Notes under the pieces: model-generated
The model's input: only the letters and a program-made list of their open reading frames with translations
Told to the model about the DNA's origin: nothing
Database searches by the model: none
Source: an uncultured Bartonella sp.
GTDB lineage: Bacteria; Pseudomonadota; Alphaproteobacteria; Rhizobiales; Rhizobiaceae
NCBI GenBank assembly: GCA_946481695.1
Contig: CAMLON010000011.1
Span: forward strand, 1 to 50,427
Direction: 5' to 3'
DNA length: 50,427 bases
In this document: piece by piece, positions 1-9,871 of the stretch
Layout: each line of letters opens with the position of its first letter
Position numbering within the stretch: position 1 is the first letter of the stretch
Program-made: the position numbers and the translations under genes

Positions 1-13
1 GCGATGGTAAGGT

Positions 14-43
14 TTGACATCTTATCTTTCCGTCAACATATGC
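14..43 (+). promoter_or_regulatory. possible sigma70-type promoter for degP
   Basis: A perfect TTGACA lies at 14-19, about 50 bases before the degP start. The expected -10 area (37-43) holds only a weak CATATG/ATATGC. This is tentative, because the upstream gene is outside the window and degP could also be read from further upstream. Confidence 0.25.
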
Positions 44-70
44 GTTAAAGCCGCAATCTAGAAGGAGTTT

Positions 71-1579
71 ATGAGAATGCAGATGTCTCCTATTCGCAAA
101 ACGTTGGCAACTATTATGATGTCAACTGCTTTGGCGGGAACGATGATTTTCGCAGGACCGGGTTTTTCATTGAATATTGCTCAGGCAAAACCGGTCTATG
201 TTGAAGGTGTTCAACAGCAAAGTTTTGCCAATGTCGTCGAACAGGTAAAGCCGGCAGTTGTTTCTGTTCAGGTCAAGAGTGACAAGAAGAATGATGATCA
301 AGGATTTACGGGATTTTTTGGTGGTCCTGGCATAGACCAGTTGCCTGATGATCATCCGCTCAAACGTTTTTTCAAGGATTTTAATGAACATCACCGTCCG
401 CAGGCGCGTCCGGGCCAACGGTCAAAACCGCGGCCGATCGCACAGGGGTCGGGCTTTTTTATTTCTGAAGACGGTTATATCGTCACCAATAATCACGTTG
501 TTTCGGACGGCACAACCTACTCGGTTGTGCTTGATGATGGAACCGAGCTCGATGCAAAATTGGTGGGAACAGATCCGCGTACCGATCTTGCTGTGTTGAA
601 AGTCAATGATAAGCGCAAATTTGTCTATGTCGATTTTGCCGACGATTCAAAGGTTCGCATTGGTGATTGGGTTGTGGCGGTCGGTAATCCGTTCGGTTTG
701 GGCGGAACCGTTACAGCCGGTATTGTGTCGGCGCGCGGGCGTGATATTGGCGCTGGTGTCTATGATGACTTTATCCAGATTGATGCTGCGGTCAACCGCG
801 GTAATTCGGGTGGTCCGACTTTTGACCTTAACGGTCAGGTCGTCGGCATCAATACAGCTATTTTCTCGCCTTCCGGCGGTAATGTCGGCATTGCTTTTGC
901 CATTCCCTCTTCAACTGCAAAACAGGTTGTTGACCAGCTCATTAAAAAGGGTTCGGTCGAACGGGGCTGGATTGGTGTTCAAATCCAACCTGTCACCAAA
1001 GAGATTGCCGATTCCATCGGCTTGAAGGAAGCCAAAGGCGCAATGGTTGCCGATCCTTTGGATGGACCGGCAGCAAAAGCCGGTGTCAAGGCCGGTGATG
1101 CAATCATTTCTGTCAACGGTGAACAGGTTGCCGACGCGCGCGATCTTGCACGCCACATTGCAAATATCACGCCGGGTGAAACCGCAACACTTGGCATCTG
1201 GAGAGATGGCAAACAGACCGATATAAAGGTTAAAATTGCCGCAATGCCGAAAGATGAGAACAAGAGCGACGGAAAGGTTTTGCCACAAGGTGAAAACGGT
1301 TCATCCGAAACGCTTGATGATTATGGTTTGACAGTTACCCCCTCCGAGGAAGGCCCGGGGCTCGTCGTAACCAATGTCGATCCGGATTCCGATGCGGCAG
1401 ATAAGGGAATTCGTCCCGGTGATGTTATCATGACGGCCAATAACCATCCGGTGAAGAAAGCTGCCGAATTTGTCGATGCAATCAAAGAAGCAAAGAAATC
1501 CGGCCGTACAGCCGTTTTGTTGCAAGTTGAAAGCAATGGACAAAACCGTTTTGTTGCTTTGCCGATTGCCAATAAATAG
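71..1579 (+). CDS. degP: DegP/HtrA (Do family) periplasmic serine endoprotease
   Basis: ATP-independent periplasmic protease/chaperone that degrades or refolds misfolded envelope proteins. The 502-residue product starts with a basic and hydrophobic signal peptide (about residues 1-39, ending near AQA-KP). A trypsin-like domain follows with the catalytic triad His142 (TNNHVV), Asp172 (RTDLAVLK) and Ser246 (GNSGGP). Two PDZ domains lie at about 300-390 and 410-500, which is the full-length DegP arrangement. The start is supported by GAAGGAG just upstream. It is followed by a perfect hairpin and then a response regulator/kinase pair in the same direction, a context reminiscent of Cpx-type envelope stress control; that regulatory link is inference. 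The family call is very secure; DegP versus a DegQ-like paralogue cannot be settled here. Confidence 0.95.
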   Translation: MRMQMSPIRKTLATIMMSTALAGTMIFAGPGFSLNIAQAKPVYVEGVQQQSFANVVEQVKPAVVSVQVKSDKKNDDQGFTGFFGGPGIDQLPDDHPLKRFFKDFNEHHRPQARPGQRSKPRPIAQGSGFFISEDGYIVTNNHVVSDGTTYSVVLDDGTELDAKLVGTDPRTDLAVLKVNDKRKFVYVDFADDSKVRIGDWVVAVGNPFGLGGTVTAGIVSARGRDIGAGVYDDFIQIDAAVNRGNSGGPTFDLNGQVVGINTAIFSPSGGNVGIAFAIPSSTAKQVVDQLIKKGSVERGWIGVQIQPVTKEIADSIGLKEAKGAMVADPLDGPAAKAGVKAGDAIISVNGEQVADARDLARHIANITPGETATLGIWRDGKQTDIKVKIAAMPKDENKSDGKVLPQGENGSSETLDDYGLTVTPSEEGPGLVVTNVDPDSDAADKGIRPGDVIMTANNHPVKKAAEFVDAIKEAKKSGRTAVLLQVESNGQNRFVALPIANK

Positions 1580-1596
1580 GCATCATATGTGTAAAA

Positions 1597-1624
1597 AAGC
1601 TATGGCAAAGTTTTGCCATAGCTT
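1597..1624 (+). terminator. perfect 13-bp hairpin between degP and the response regulator
   Basis: The arms 1597-1609 and 1612-1624 are exact reverse complements (AAGCTATGGCAAA/TTTGCCATAGCTT) with a 2-base centre. The U-run expected of an intrinsic terminator is missing on the + strand. It may be a weak terminator, an mRNA 3'-end stabiliser for degP, or a processing site. Confidence 0.5.
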
Positions 1625-1655
1625 ATGCTTGTTCTAGTTATGTGAGGTGCTCTTT

Positions 1656-2342
1656 ATGAAAGTTCTTGTTATCGAAGATGATCGTGAAGCATCGCGCTAT
1701 CTGGAAAAAGCTTTAACCGAGGCGGGGCATTCTACTGATGTTGCCGGTGACGGAGAAACCGGAGAAACATTGGCAGAAAATGGTCATTATGACGTTCTCA
1801 TTGTTGATCGTATGCTACCGAAAAAGGATGGATTGACGGTTATCATGGCGCTTCGCTCCAAGGGTATCGAAACGCCGGTACTTATTCTTTCGGCATTGGG
1901 ACAGGTTGATGACCGTGTGACGGGTTTGCGTGCAGGAGGCGATGACTACCTGACAAAACCCTATGCTTTTTCAGAATTGCTCGCCCGCATAGAAGTGTTA
2001 CAGCGACGCAAAAATCCTAAAGAAGCCGAAACAATTTATCGCGTTGGCGATCTGGAACTTGATCGTTTGGCGCACACTGCCAAGCGCGCAGGTCAGGATA
2101 TCATTCTGCAGCCGAGAGAATTCCGGTTGCTTGAATATCTGATGCGTCATGCCGGACAAGTTGTCACGCGCACTATGCTTCTCGAAAATGTCTGGGACTA
2201 TCATTTCGACCCGCAAACCAATGTTATTGACGTTCATATTTCGAGACTTCGCTCGAAGATTGAAAAGGGTTTTGATACACCGCTTCTTCACACCGTACGC
2301 GGTGCCGGCTATATGTTGAAAGCAGTCGATAAACCATCATGA
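1656..2342 (+). CDS. OmpR/PhoB-family response regulator
   Basis: DNA-binding response regulator of 228 residues. The receiver domain (1-115) has the acidic pair Asp8/Asp9, phosphoacceptor Asp51 (IVDRMLP), Ser79 and Lys101 (TKPY). The C-terminal half is an OmpR-type winged helix (about 130-225, with EFRLLEYLM and the VRGAGYML ending). I chose the ATG at 1656 over an in-frame GTG at 1647 because GAGG at 1644-1647 is correctly spaced for it. The stop overlaps the start of the kinase gene by 4 bases (ATGA), so the two are translationally coupled. Synteny with degP and glnE is known in rhizobia. Its targets cannot be read from the sequence; degP is a natural candidate. Confidence 0.93.
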   Translation: MKVLVIEDDREASRYLEKALTEAGHSTDVAGDGETGETLAENGHYDVLIVDRMLPKKDGLTVIMALRSKGIETPVLILSALGQVDDRVTGLRAGGDDYLTKPYAFSELLARIEVLQRRKNPKEAETIYRVGDLELDRLAHTAKRAGQDIILQPREFRLLEYLMRHAGQVVTRTMLLENVWDYHFDPQTNVIDVHISRLRSKIEKGFDTPLLHTVRGAGYMLKAVDKPS

Positions 2343-3757
2343 GCAGGATCAAAAGCCTATTGCGCACCACGGCTGTGCGTCTGTCAGCCCTTTATGTCAT
2401 TCTTTTCGGACTGGTTGCCATCGGGCTTTCGATCTATATGACGTCACTTGCTGTTTCCATGTTAACCGAACAGACCGAACAGACGTTGAATGAAGAGGTG
2501 GGAAATATCGCGCACGCCTATCAACATGGTGGGTTGCCGTTTCTCGTACGAACCATTGATCGCCGGTCACGTCAACCGGGTGCTTTTCTTTATCTTGTCG
2601 CTGATCCACAGGGACGGTTTTTGGCCGGTAATGTACAAAGTATAGAACCGGGGCTCCTGAATGGTAGCGGCTTGCTTCACAATTCCGTGGTTTATTCGCG
2701 GTTTGGCGATAGCGGTGAAAAAGTTAAACATCGTGCTATCGCAACTGTAATTGATTTGCCAAACGGAATGAAATTGCTGGTCGGTCGCGACATCGGAGAG
2801 CCTGAAACTTTCATTGTCATTATCAAAAAGGCATTGATGTTTGCTTTGGCTGCCATGGCTGTCGGAGCGTTGCTCATCTGGTTTTTTGTCGGTAGACGCG
2901 CCTTGAAACGTATAGATCAGGTGACGGCTGCTTCCCAGCGCCTTATGTCAGGAGATTTGACAGGAAGACTTCCGGTTATGGGGTCAGGCGATGAGTTTGA
3001 TCGGCTTTCTGCAAATCTCAATGTTATGCTTGACCGTATTGAAGAACTCAATGTCGGTCTGCGCCATGTATCCGACAACATTGCCCACGATTTGAAAACA
3101 CCTTTGACACGGTTGCGTAATCGCGCCGATGAAGCATTGTCCAGGCGCGACACAGATGTTGATTATCGCCAAACGTTGGAGGCAATTATTGCTGAATCCG
3201 ACCAATTGATCCGTACATTCAACGCTATCCTCATGATCTCCCGTATCGAGGCCAGCACATCGGTCGAGCATCTGGAAAAGCTTGACGCACGTCCTATTGT
3301 TGAAGATGTGAGCGAGCTCTACGGGCCGGTTGCCGAAGAAGCCGGCGTTACATTCAAGATGGGGAAAACATTTGATGTAAACTTGTTGTTAAACAGGGAA
3401 CTTCTGGCGCAAGCACTCATCAATCTGATCGAAAACGCCATCAAATATGGTACGACACCTGAAAGAAAGTCTTTGGTATCGTTATCTATGGCAAAAAATG
3501 CCGGTCGTGTCGAAATTATCGTGAGTGACAATGGCACGGGCATTGCGCCTGAAGACAGGGAAAGGGTCACCAAACGGTTTGTAAGACTTGAAGATAGCCG
3601 CACAAAACCGGGTTTCGGAATCGGCTTGAGTTTGGCAAAAGCCGTTATGAAACTTCATGGTGGCGAACTTATACTTGAGGATGCAAAGCCCGGTTTGAAA
3701 GCTGTTCTTTCTTTTCCCGAGTTGTCACAAGAAAAAATCGGGACAAACAAACCATAA
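2339..3757 (+). CDS. membrane sensor histidine kinase (HAMP-HisKA-HATPase)
   Basis: Inner-membrane sensor kinase of 472 residues, partner of the preceding regulator. There are two membrane segments (about 13-35 and 160-184) around a periplasmic sensor of about 120 residues, then HAMP (about 185-240). The HisKA helix has phospho-acceptor His250 in NIAHDLKTPL. The ATPase domain shows the N box (Asn362/Asn366), the G1 box DNGTG (398-401) and the G2 box GFGIGLSLA. The start overlaps the regulator stop by 4 bases. The ligand is unknown; the domain order is that of CpxA/QseC-like kinases. No unusual residues were seen. Confidence 0.93.
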   Translation: MSRIKSLLRTTAVRLSALYVILFGLVAIGLSIYMTSLAVSMLTEQTEQTLNEEVGNIAHAYQHGGLPFLVRTIDRRSRQPGAFLYLVADPQGRFLAGNVQSIEPGLLNGSGLLHNSVVYSRFGDSGEKVKHRAIATVIDLPNGMKLLVGRDIGEPETFIVIIKKALMFALAAMAVGALLIWFFVGRRALKRIDQVTAASQRLMSGDLTGRLPVMGSGDEFDRLSANLNVMLDRIEELNVGLRHVSDNIAHDLKTPLTRLRNRADEALSRRDTDVDYRQTLEAIIAESDQLIRTFNAILMISRIEASTSVEHLEKLDARPIVEDVSELYGPVAEEAGVTFKMGKTFDVNLLLNRELLAQALINLIENAIKYGTTPERKSLVSLSMAKNAGRVEIIVSDNGTGIAPEDRERVTKRFVRLEDSRTKPGFGIGLSLAKAVMKLHGGELILEDAKPGLKAVLSFPELSQEKIGTNKP

Positions 3758-3935
3758 CAGCAAAATTGGTGTTGCATAACATCAAACAGAAAAAGCTTCA
3801 GCTTAAGAAAAACAATAACACAGCATTTCAATTTAGTCGTTTGTCATTTCTGTTGTTCATTAAATAGTCTTCTATTAATGTTGAAAGACATGAGATAGCA
3901 CTGTCATGCCGTATATTTAGGGAAGACGAAGAGTG

Positions 3936-6857
3936 ATGCAGCAAGCTTTCTGGAATGAAAAGTTGAAACATTTGACCCCGCTTGATGCAACCGGCGCACA
4001 ATGGCTGGCCGATATGACAGACAAAGCCCGTGAAAATGGGCTCGAAGAACTTGCCGGCGAACTTGGAAAAAGCAAGGGCCAGTCGGAATTTCTGGGTACA
4101 GTCATGACGCTTTCACCTTTTTTACGTGAAACGCTTGTACGCAATCCGGCCTTTATTGCTCCGCTTCTTCATAAAGATATATCGGAACGGTTGCATGATT
4201 TGCTTGAGGAAACTTCGCGGATAGACAGGCTCGAAAATATCACCGAAGCGCTTTTGATGGCCTCACTGAGGCAAAAAAAACTTGAAATGCATGTGTTGAT
4301 TGCGCTGGCTGATCTTGGCGGGCTCTTTACATCGGCTATGACTTCGGAATGGTTGACAAAACTTGCTGAAGTTACACTCGGCGCTGCCCTGCGTTTTTTA
4401 TTAAGAGATGTGCATAATCAAGGCAAAATCAGTCTTGCCGATTACAACAATCCGGAAAAGGAGTGCGGACTCGTTGTTCTCGGAATGGGAAAACTCGGTG
4501 CCCGCGAACTTAATTATTCTTCCGATATAGACCTTATTGTTTTTATTGACGAAACGTCGTCCCATATCGGCGAACCATTTGAAAGCATAGATGTTTTTTC
4601 AAAAATGATGCGTCGGCTTATCCGTATCATGCAGGAACGCACCGCTGACGGGTATGTTTTTCGCGTCGATTTGAGGTTACGCCCCGATCCGGGCTCTACT
4701 CCTCTTGCTCTGCCAATCAGTGCGGCCCTCCATTATTATGAAAGTCGGGGGCAGAATTGGGAACGCGCAGCCATGATTAAAGCGCGTCCTGTCGCAGGCG
4801 ATATCAAGGCTGGTGAAGAGTTTCTCCACGAATTATCCCCCTATATATGGCGCAAATACCTGGATTATGCGGCTATTGCCGATATCCATTCAATCAAACG
4901 TCAAATTCATGCTTATAAAGGCCATGGGGAAATTGCTGTTCGCGGCCACAATGTCAAACTCGGACGCGGTGGAATACGCGAAATCGAGTTTTTTGTGCAA
5001 ACCCAGCAATTGATCGCCGGTGGGCGTTTTCCCGAGCTTCGGGGGAGGCGTACTGTCGATATGCTTGCCGAACTCTGTTCGCTCGGCTGGATCAATGCCG
5101 AAACACGCGATGTATTGAGCGAGAAATATGCTTATCTACGCAATGTTGAACATCGCATCCAGATGTTGGAAGACGAGCAAACGCATATCCTGCCCGAGGA
5201 TGATAAAGACTTTACCGCCGTTGCCTATATGATGGGGTACACAAATATCAATGACTTTACCCGCGATTTTTTAGAGACGCTGACGACAGTCGAACATCAT
5301 TATGCAGCGTTGTTCGAACAGGAAAAGGAACTGGGGTCTGATGCCGGAAATCTGGTGTTTACCGGTGAAGATGACGACCCGGGGACACTCGCGACATTAT
5401 CGAAATTGGGCTTTTCACGTCCCAGCGATATTTGCCGTATCATCCGGACTTGGCATTTCGGGCGTTATCGTGCCACCCAATCTGCAGAAGCCAGAGAAAG
5501 ATTGACGGAACTGACGCCTGCACTTCTTAAAGCGTTTGGTGCTACTAAAAGAGCAGACGAGGCCTTGTCACGGTTTGATGCTTTTCTACAGGGGCTTCCG
5601 TCAGGTATCCAGCTCTTCAGCCTGTTACAATCCAATCCTTCATTGCTCGATATGCTGGTTCTCATCATGAGCTCGGCACCCCGTCTTGCCGATATTATTA
5701 CCAGAAAACCGCATATTTTCGATGGTATGCTTGATCCGGCAATTTTTGCTGAACTGCCGACAAAAACCTATTTGCAAAACCGGCTGGAATTTTTCTTAAG
5801 CGGCGTTTCCAACTATGAAGATATTCTTGATCAATTGCGCCTTTTTGCCAGCGAACAACGCTTCCTCATCGGCATCAGGCTTCTTAACGGCGCTATTGAC
5901 GGTGAGCGTGCTGCACGCGCTTTCACCGATCTTGCCGATTTGATGATTGCCAATACACTTGCGGCCGTCGAGCAGGAATTTTCTCGTGTGCATGGCTTGG
6001 TTAAAGGCGGGCGCGTCGGAATATTGGGGATGGGCAAACTCGGTAGCCATGAGCTTACGGCTGGTTCCGATCTTGATCTTATCTTGCTTTATGATTACGA
6101 CAATGAGACAGAAATGTCCGATGGTGACAAGCCACTTTATATTTCCCAATATTATATGCGTTTGACACAACGTATGGTCTCGGCATTGTCGGCGCCGACC
6201 GGTGAAGGTGTTCTTTATGAGGTTGATTTGAGGCTGCGTCCATCAGGAAATAAAGGGCCGGTTGCTGTGCCGTTCGAAGCATTCGGAAAATATCAAAGAA
6301 ATGAAGCGTGGGTGTGGGAGCATCTGGCACTCACACGTGCTCGCGGTGTTGCTGGCGACCCGATGTTTTTGCAACAGCTTGAAGATGAAGTGGCGGCAAT
6401 CATCGCGTTGAAACGGGATAGAGAAAAAGTTTCCCATGATGTACGTGAAATGCGCGAACTTATCGGACAAGAAAAACCGCCGATCAATATATGGGATTTC
6501 AAAACAATGCGTGGTGGGCAAGTCGACCTCGAATTCATTGCTCAATTTGCATTGATTACGCACCAAAGCGAGTTTGTTGTCGGGCGCACAACGGGAGAAG
6601 TTCTGGAACAATTGCCCCAATCCTTCCTGTCTATTTCATCAGTGGGCGAACTTCATCATGCTTATCGTATATATACAAACTTGAGCCAGATGATGCGGCT
6701 ATGTCTTAATGACAAGCTTGATCCCGATGATATGCCGCCCGGTTTATCAGATTTATTACAAAGGATTGTAGGCGAACCGGATTTGAACCATGTCGAGAGC
6801 CTGATTGTTGAAACGGCAAACACTGTTAGCCAAATTTTTGATGACGTGGTGGTCTGA
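3936..6857 (+). CDS. glnE: bifunctional glutamine synthetase adenylyltransferase/deadenylylase GlnE
   Basis: GlnE attaches AMP to glutamine synthetase and removes it, tuning ammonium assimilation under PII control. The product is about 973 residues, normal for the family. It carries two nucleotidyltransferase domains: GMGKLG with Asp198/Asp200 (SDIDLI) near the N-terminus, and a second GMGKLG with SDLDLI near residue 700. Each is followed by the family's RLRP and helical linker segments. A GTG at 3933 directly precedes the chosen ATG at 3936; an AGGGAAG ribosome site lies at about 3919-3925. A 175-base gap separates it from the kinase gene, so it may have its own promoter. Confidence 0.96.
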   Translation: MQQAFWNEKLKHLTPLDATGAQWLADMTDKARENGLEELAGELGKSKGQSEFLGTVMTLSPFLRETLVRNPAFIAPLLHKDISERLHDLLEETSRIDRLENITEALLMASLRQKKLEMHVLIALADLGGLFTSAMTSEWLTKLAEVTLGAALRFLLRDVHNQGKISLADYNNPEKECGLVVLGMGKLGARELNYSSDIDLIVFIDETSSHIGEPFESIDVFSKMMRRLIRIMQERTADGYVFRVDLRLRPDPGSTPLALPISAALHYYESRGQNWERAAMIKARPVAGDIKAGEEFLHELSPYIWRKYLDYAAIADIHSIKRQIHAYKGHGEIAVRGHNVKLGRGGIREIEFFVQTQQLIAGGRFPELRGRRTVDMLAELCSLGWINAETRDVLSEKYAYLRNVEHRIQMLEDEQTHILPEDDKDFTAVAYMMGYTNINDFTRDFLETLTTVEHHYAALFEQEKELGSDAGNLVFTGEDDDPGTLATLSKLGFSRPSDICRIIRTWHFGRYRATQSAEARERLTELTPALLKAFGATKRADEALSRFDAFLQGLPSGIQLFSLLQSNPSLLDMLVLIMSSAPRLADIITRKPHIFDGMLDPAIFAELPTKTYLQNRLEFFLSGVSNYEDILDQLRLFASEQRFLIGIRLLNGAIDGERAARAFTDLADLMIANTLAAVEQEFSRVHGLVKGGRVGILGMGKLGSHELTAGSDLDLILLYDYDNETEMSDGDKPLYISQYYMRLTQRMVSALSAPTGEGVLYEVDLRLRPSGNKGPVAVPFEAFGKYQRNEAWVWEHLALTRARGVAGDPMFLQQLEDEVAAIIALKRDREKVSHDVREMRELIGQEKPPINIWDFKTMRGGQVDLEFIAQFALITHQSEFVVGRTTGEVLEQLPQSFLSISSVGELHHAYRIYTNLSQMMRLCLNDKLDPDDMPPGLSDLLQRIVGEPDLNHVESLIVETANTVSQIFDDVVV

Positions 6858-7308
6858 TTTTTTTCAGATCGAGGGTTTGGGCGTATCAAAAAAACTGAAA
6901 ATAACTTCCGGCTTTTAAATAGATCGGAAAACGCTTTTTTGCTTTTGTCTCTCTGTTGTTGGAACACCTGCTATCAAGTCGCATCAACAACAATCCGGCC
7001 CAAGTAACGGACTGACTTTTGATAAAACTTGCAGTCTGCGGTGACGATAACGCATCGACTGATCGGGGTTGCTACTTTTTCATCGTGTAAATCGCTCACG
7101 GCAAGATTGACGGACGATCGGCATGATAAGCAGGCATGATGATGAACGGCGGGATAATGAATGGACATGAGCAAAAGGGAAGTGTGTCCGCCTTTATCAC
7201 AAACTGGCTGCAGGGGGGCTAATAATCAACATTAAAAACCGAAGTGGAGCAGGGGGGACTATCAAAGGACATGTTCGGCGCGGAGGAAACTTTAAAGTTT
7301 GATAGAAA
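6858..7308. other. 451-base non-coding gap between convergent glnE and pleC
   Basis: No convincing gene was seen. A 66-codon frame on the minus strand (6974-7174) has no recognisable family and no clear ribosome site. Two G6 runs sit about 40 bases apart in similar contexts (GCAGGGGGGCT near 7211 and GCAGGGGGGACT near 7250), and AAACTTTAAAGTTT at 7287-7300 is a small palindrome. No strong terminator was found, though TCTGA-T7-TCAGA spans the glnE stop. Confidence 0.4.
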
Positions 7309-9633
7309 TTAATGTTTCTGGGTAACCGGCAAGGTAATGGTAACCGTTGTTCCCTTGCCTTCTTTTGAAGCAATATTAAGCTCGCCGCCGTGAAGTTCGA
7401 TCAGAGAACGGGAGATAGCAAGTCCGAGACCGGAACCGGCATGGGTTTTCGTAAATTGGTTTTCAACCTGTTCAAAGGGTTGGCAAAGTTTTGCAATAGC
7501 AGCTTCAGGAATTCCGACACCGGTATCCGAGAAAACAAAAATAAGTTTGTCGTCTTTCTGATACCCCTTAACGTCGATATGTCCACCTGACGGCGTGAAT
7601 TTGACTGCATTGGAAAGAATATTGAGAAATACCTGATGAATGGCGCGCCGATCGATATCGCCATGGAGTTTCGGTGTAATATCGGCTGTTACAGTGATAT
7701 TCTTTTCTTGTGCCTGTGGCGTCAAAGTACGTAATGTCTCGCTAATAATCGGCTCAAGATCGGCATTCTCGCTTGATAGGGTAAAGCGTCCGGCTTCGAT
7801 CTTGGACATATCAAGAATATCATTGATAAGTGTCAACAAATGCGTACCCGAATTATGGATGTCGTTCATATATTCGGCATAACGTTCTGATCCCAATGGG
7901 CCAAAGGTGCCCTGTATCATCATTTCCGAAAAACCGATAATGGCGTTGAGCGGCGTTCTCAATTCATGCGACATATTTGCCAAAAATTCGGATTTTGCCT
8001 TATTGGCGCTTTCTGCACGTTCCTTTTCCGATTGCAGACTTTCATTCAGTTTTTCAACTTCGGTGGCGCGCTGCTGAGCGCTCTGGCGGGCAAGTTTCAG
8101 TTCCTGAATAAAGGAATAAAGCCGTCTCTCGCTATCTTCCAAACTTTTTTGCTGTTGTTTGAGTTCGGAAATATCGGTACCAACCGAGACCAGACCACCA
8201 TCCTGCGTGCGGCGTTCGTTAATTTTGAGCCAGCTTCCATCAGCCATTTGGCGAATACTGGTAAAGTTGCCGGTGTCGTCATGTTCAACCGACATTTCGT
8301 TGATGGCAGGTTTCGCCATTGCCTCGACCGTAGTTTTTTGTACGCCGGGTTGCAGCATGTGGTCGGGAAGTGAAGCATATTCACGGAACTTGCTGTTCGA
8401 CATGACGAGACGCCCTTCCGAATCCCACAGAACAAAGGACTCGGAAATGTTTTCAATTGCATCGCGAATGCGCAGATCGGCCTGTGCTGTCTGCTCGGCG
8501 AATTGATGTTGCTCGCTTATATCAAATGAAATGCCGACGAGGTGGGCTTCTTCCTCATGTGCAACTTCAGCACGGATACGCATCCATACATAATGGCCAT
8601 CTGCATGGCGCATAGGAAGATTGACATCGATGTGATCTTTTTCACCGCTCATCAAATCACGCGCCAATTCATAAAGATCGGCATCGGCAGGATTGATAAT
8701 GGAAGTAATTTCCGAGATTGACAGAAGTGCATCTTTGGGCTTGAAGCCAAGCATTTCATACATGGAACGCGACCAATAAACGCGACCACTTGCCATGTTC
8801 CAGTCCCATAAGCCGCAACGCCCGCGCATCATTGCCATGTCGATGCGGTTCTGGATTTTTTCGGAAATGAGATCGGTATCGCGAACACGTGCAGCCTGAG
8901 CGTAATAGGCGTAAAGAATGGCTAATATGACGCCGACTGTTCCCGCAAAAATTGTGATATTGATTGAAACGGTTTTGCGCCATTCAAGATATATCTGCTC
9001 GCTTTCTTCTCCGACAAACACACCGAATTTCCCTTGTGACGCCTGGTCGAATGAAGCCAATGAAGCCTTTCCGTCAATTTTGACCTCCATCACACCGGCA
9101 CTGCGGCCGAGTACAAAGAGAGCTTGTGCATCACCAACCGAATCCGAAAGGGGATGATTGATCAGCGTTTCCATTCCCGAGGCTGCAACGACAATACCTG
9201 CTTCATCAACAATAGCAATGCGTGCCGAGCTTGCAATCAAGCCCTGTGTGCGGAAGTCGATAAGAATATTCTGTAAATCGTTGTTTGAAATTGAACCCGA
9301 ACTCGGTTCATCCTGTTCTTTGGAATAAACGGCACGATCAACCGAACTGCCAATATGTCCGGTTGCCAGCATGATGGCCGATCTTGTTGTTGTATCAATT
9401 GTTTGCCGCCATTCATAAAGCTGGACCAGACGAGTTGCCGCAAGCAAAACGAGAAAAATCAGAATTATCAGAGGTATGGCACGACGCAGCCATGGCTCGA
9501 TTGTGAGCAGCCTTTTATAGGCTGGACCAGAAAGCAAATCGACATGAGCTGACCCAGCCTTACGCTTTTTTTGCGAAGGTTTTGAATCAACAAACGTCCC
9601 TGTGGGCGCGTCTAACGCGTCCAAATGCGCCAT
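7309..9633 (-). CDS. pleC: PleC-type PAS sensor histidine kinase/phosphatase
   Basis: Hybrid-free kinase of 774 residues. Membrane segments at about 51-68 and 222-243 enclose a periplasmic region of about 150 residues. PAS domains lie at about 262-375 and 385-490, followed by a coiled linker (490-545). HisKA carries His556 (NMSHELRTPLNAI), and the HATPase shows Asn671/Asn675 and GSGLGLAISRS. In Caulobacter and Sinorhizobium, PleC acts on DivK and PleD to control polar development and CtrA activity. The PleC assignment rests on domain order and on the neighbourhood (degP, two-component pair, glnE), which I recall as that of the S. meliloti pleC gene. DivJ/PdhS-like paralogues are possible alternatives. 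A CtrA-like box lies about 150 bases upstream. Confidence 0.8.
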   Translation of the reverse strand: MAHLDALDAPTGTFVDSKPSQKKRKAGSAHVDLLSGPAYKRLLTIEPWLRRAIPLIILIFLVLLAATRLVQLYEWRQTIDTTTRSAIMLATGHIGSSVDRAVYSKEQDEPSSGSISNNDLQNILIDFRTQGLIASSARIAIVDEAGIVVAASGMETLINHPLSDSVGDAQALFVLGRSAGVMEVKIDGKASLASFDQASQGKFGVFVGEESEQIYLEWRKTVSINITIFAGTVGVILAILYAYYAQAARVRDTDLISEKIQNRIDMAMMRGRCGLWDWNMASGRVYWSRSMYEMLGFKPKDALLSISEITSIINPADADLYELARDLMSGEKDHIDVNLPMRHADGHYVWMRIRAEVAHEEEAHLVGISFDISEQHQFAEQTAQADLRIRDAIENISESFVLWDSEGRLVMSNSKFREYASLPDHMLQPGVQKTTVEAMAKPAINEMSVEHDDTGNFTSIRQMADGSWLKINERRTQDGGLVSVGTDISELKQQQKSLEDSERRLYSFIQELKLARQSAQQRATEVEKLNESLQSEKERAESANKAKSEFLANMSHELRTPLNAIIGFSEMMIQGTFGPLGSERYAEYMNDIHNSGTHLLTLINDILDMSKIEAGRFTLSSENADLEPIISETLRTLTPQAQEKNITVTADITPKLHGDIDRRAIHQVFLNILSNAVKFTPSGGHIDVKGYQKDDKLIFVFSDTGVGIPEAAIAKLCQPFEQVENQFTKTHAGSGLGLAISRSLIELHGGELNIASKEGKGTTVTITLPVTQKH

Positions 9634-9785
9634 TTCTGGCCCCCTCTAAAGTTAACGGATAAACCGGAGAACTGATTCGGTACGCAAAACATCCGAACAA
9701 GCCCAATGAATCAAAACTGATTCGTTCTGTCCAGCTTTTTCTTTGCGTGTGATATTTTTCATTAATCAAGCTTAGAATAAAAGCT

Positions 9786-9801
9786 TTAATAACTTTTTAA
9801 C
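9786..9801 (-). promoter_or_regulatory. CtrA-like box upstream of pleC
   Basis: TTAA-N7-TTAAC is matched exactly (TTAATAACTTTTTAAC, written on the + strand). It lies in the pepN-pleC gap, about 153 bases upstream of the pleC start, where pleC transcription should begin. The motif is the alphaproteobacterial CtrA consensus; occupancy is inference. Confidence 0.5.
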
Positions 9802-9871
9802 GCTGTCAAAACGTACTGACAGGAAAAGGCCGTTTTAACCGGTAGCAGCGAGGAATATTTCATAAAATCTT

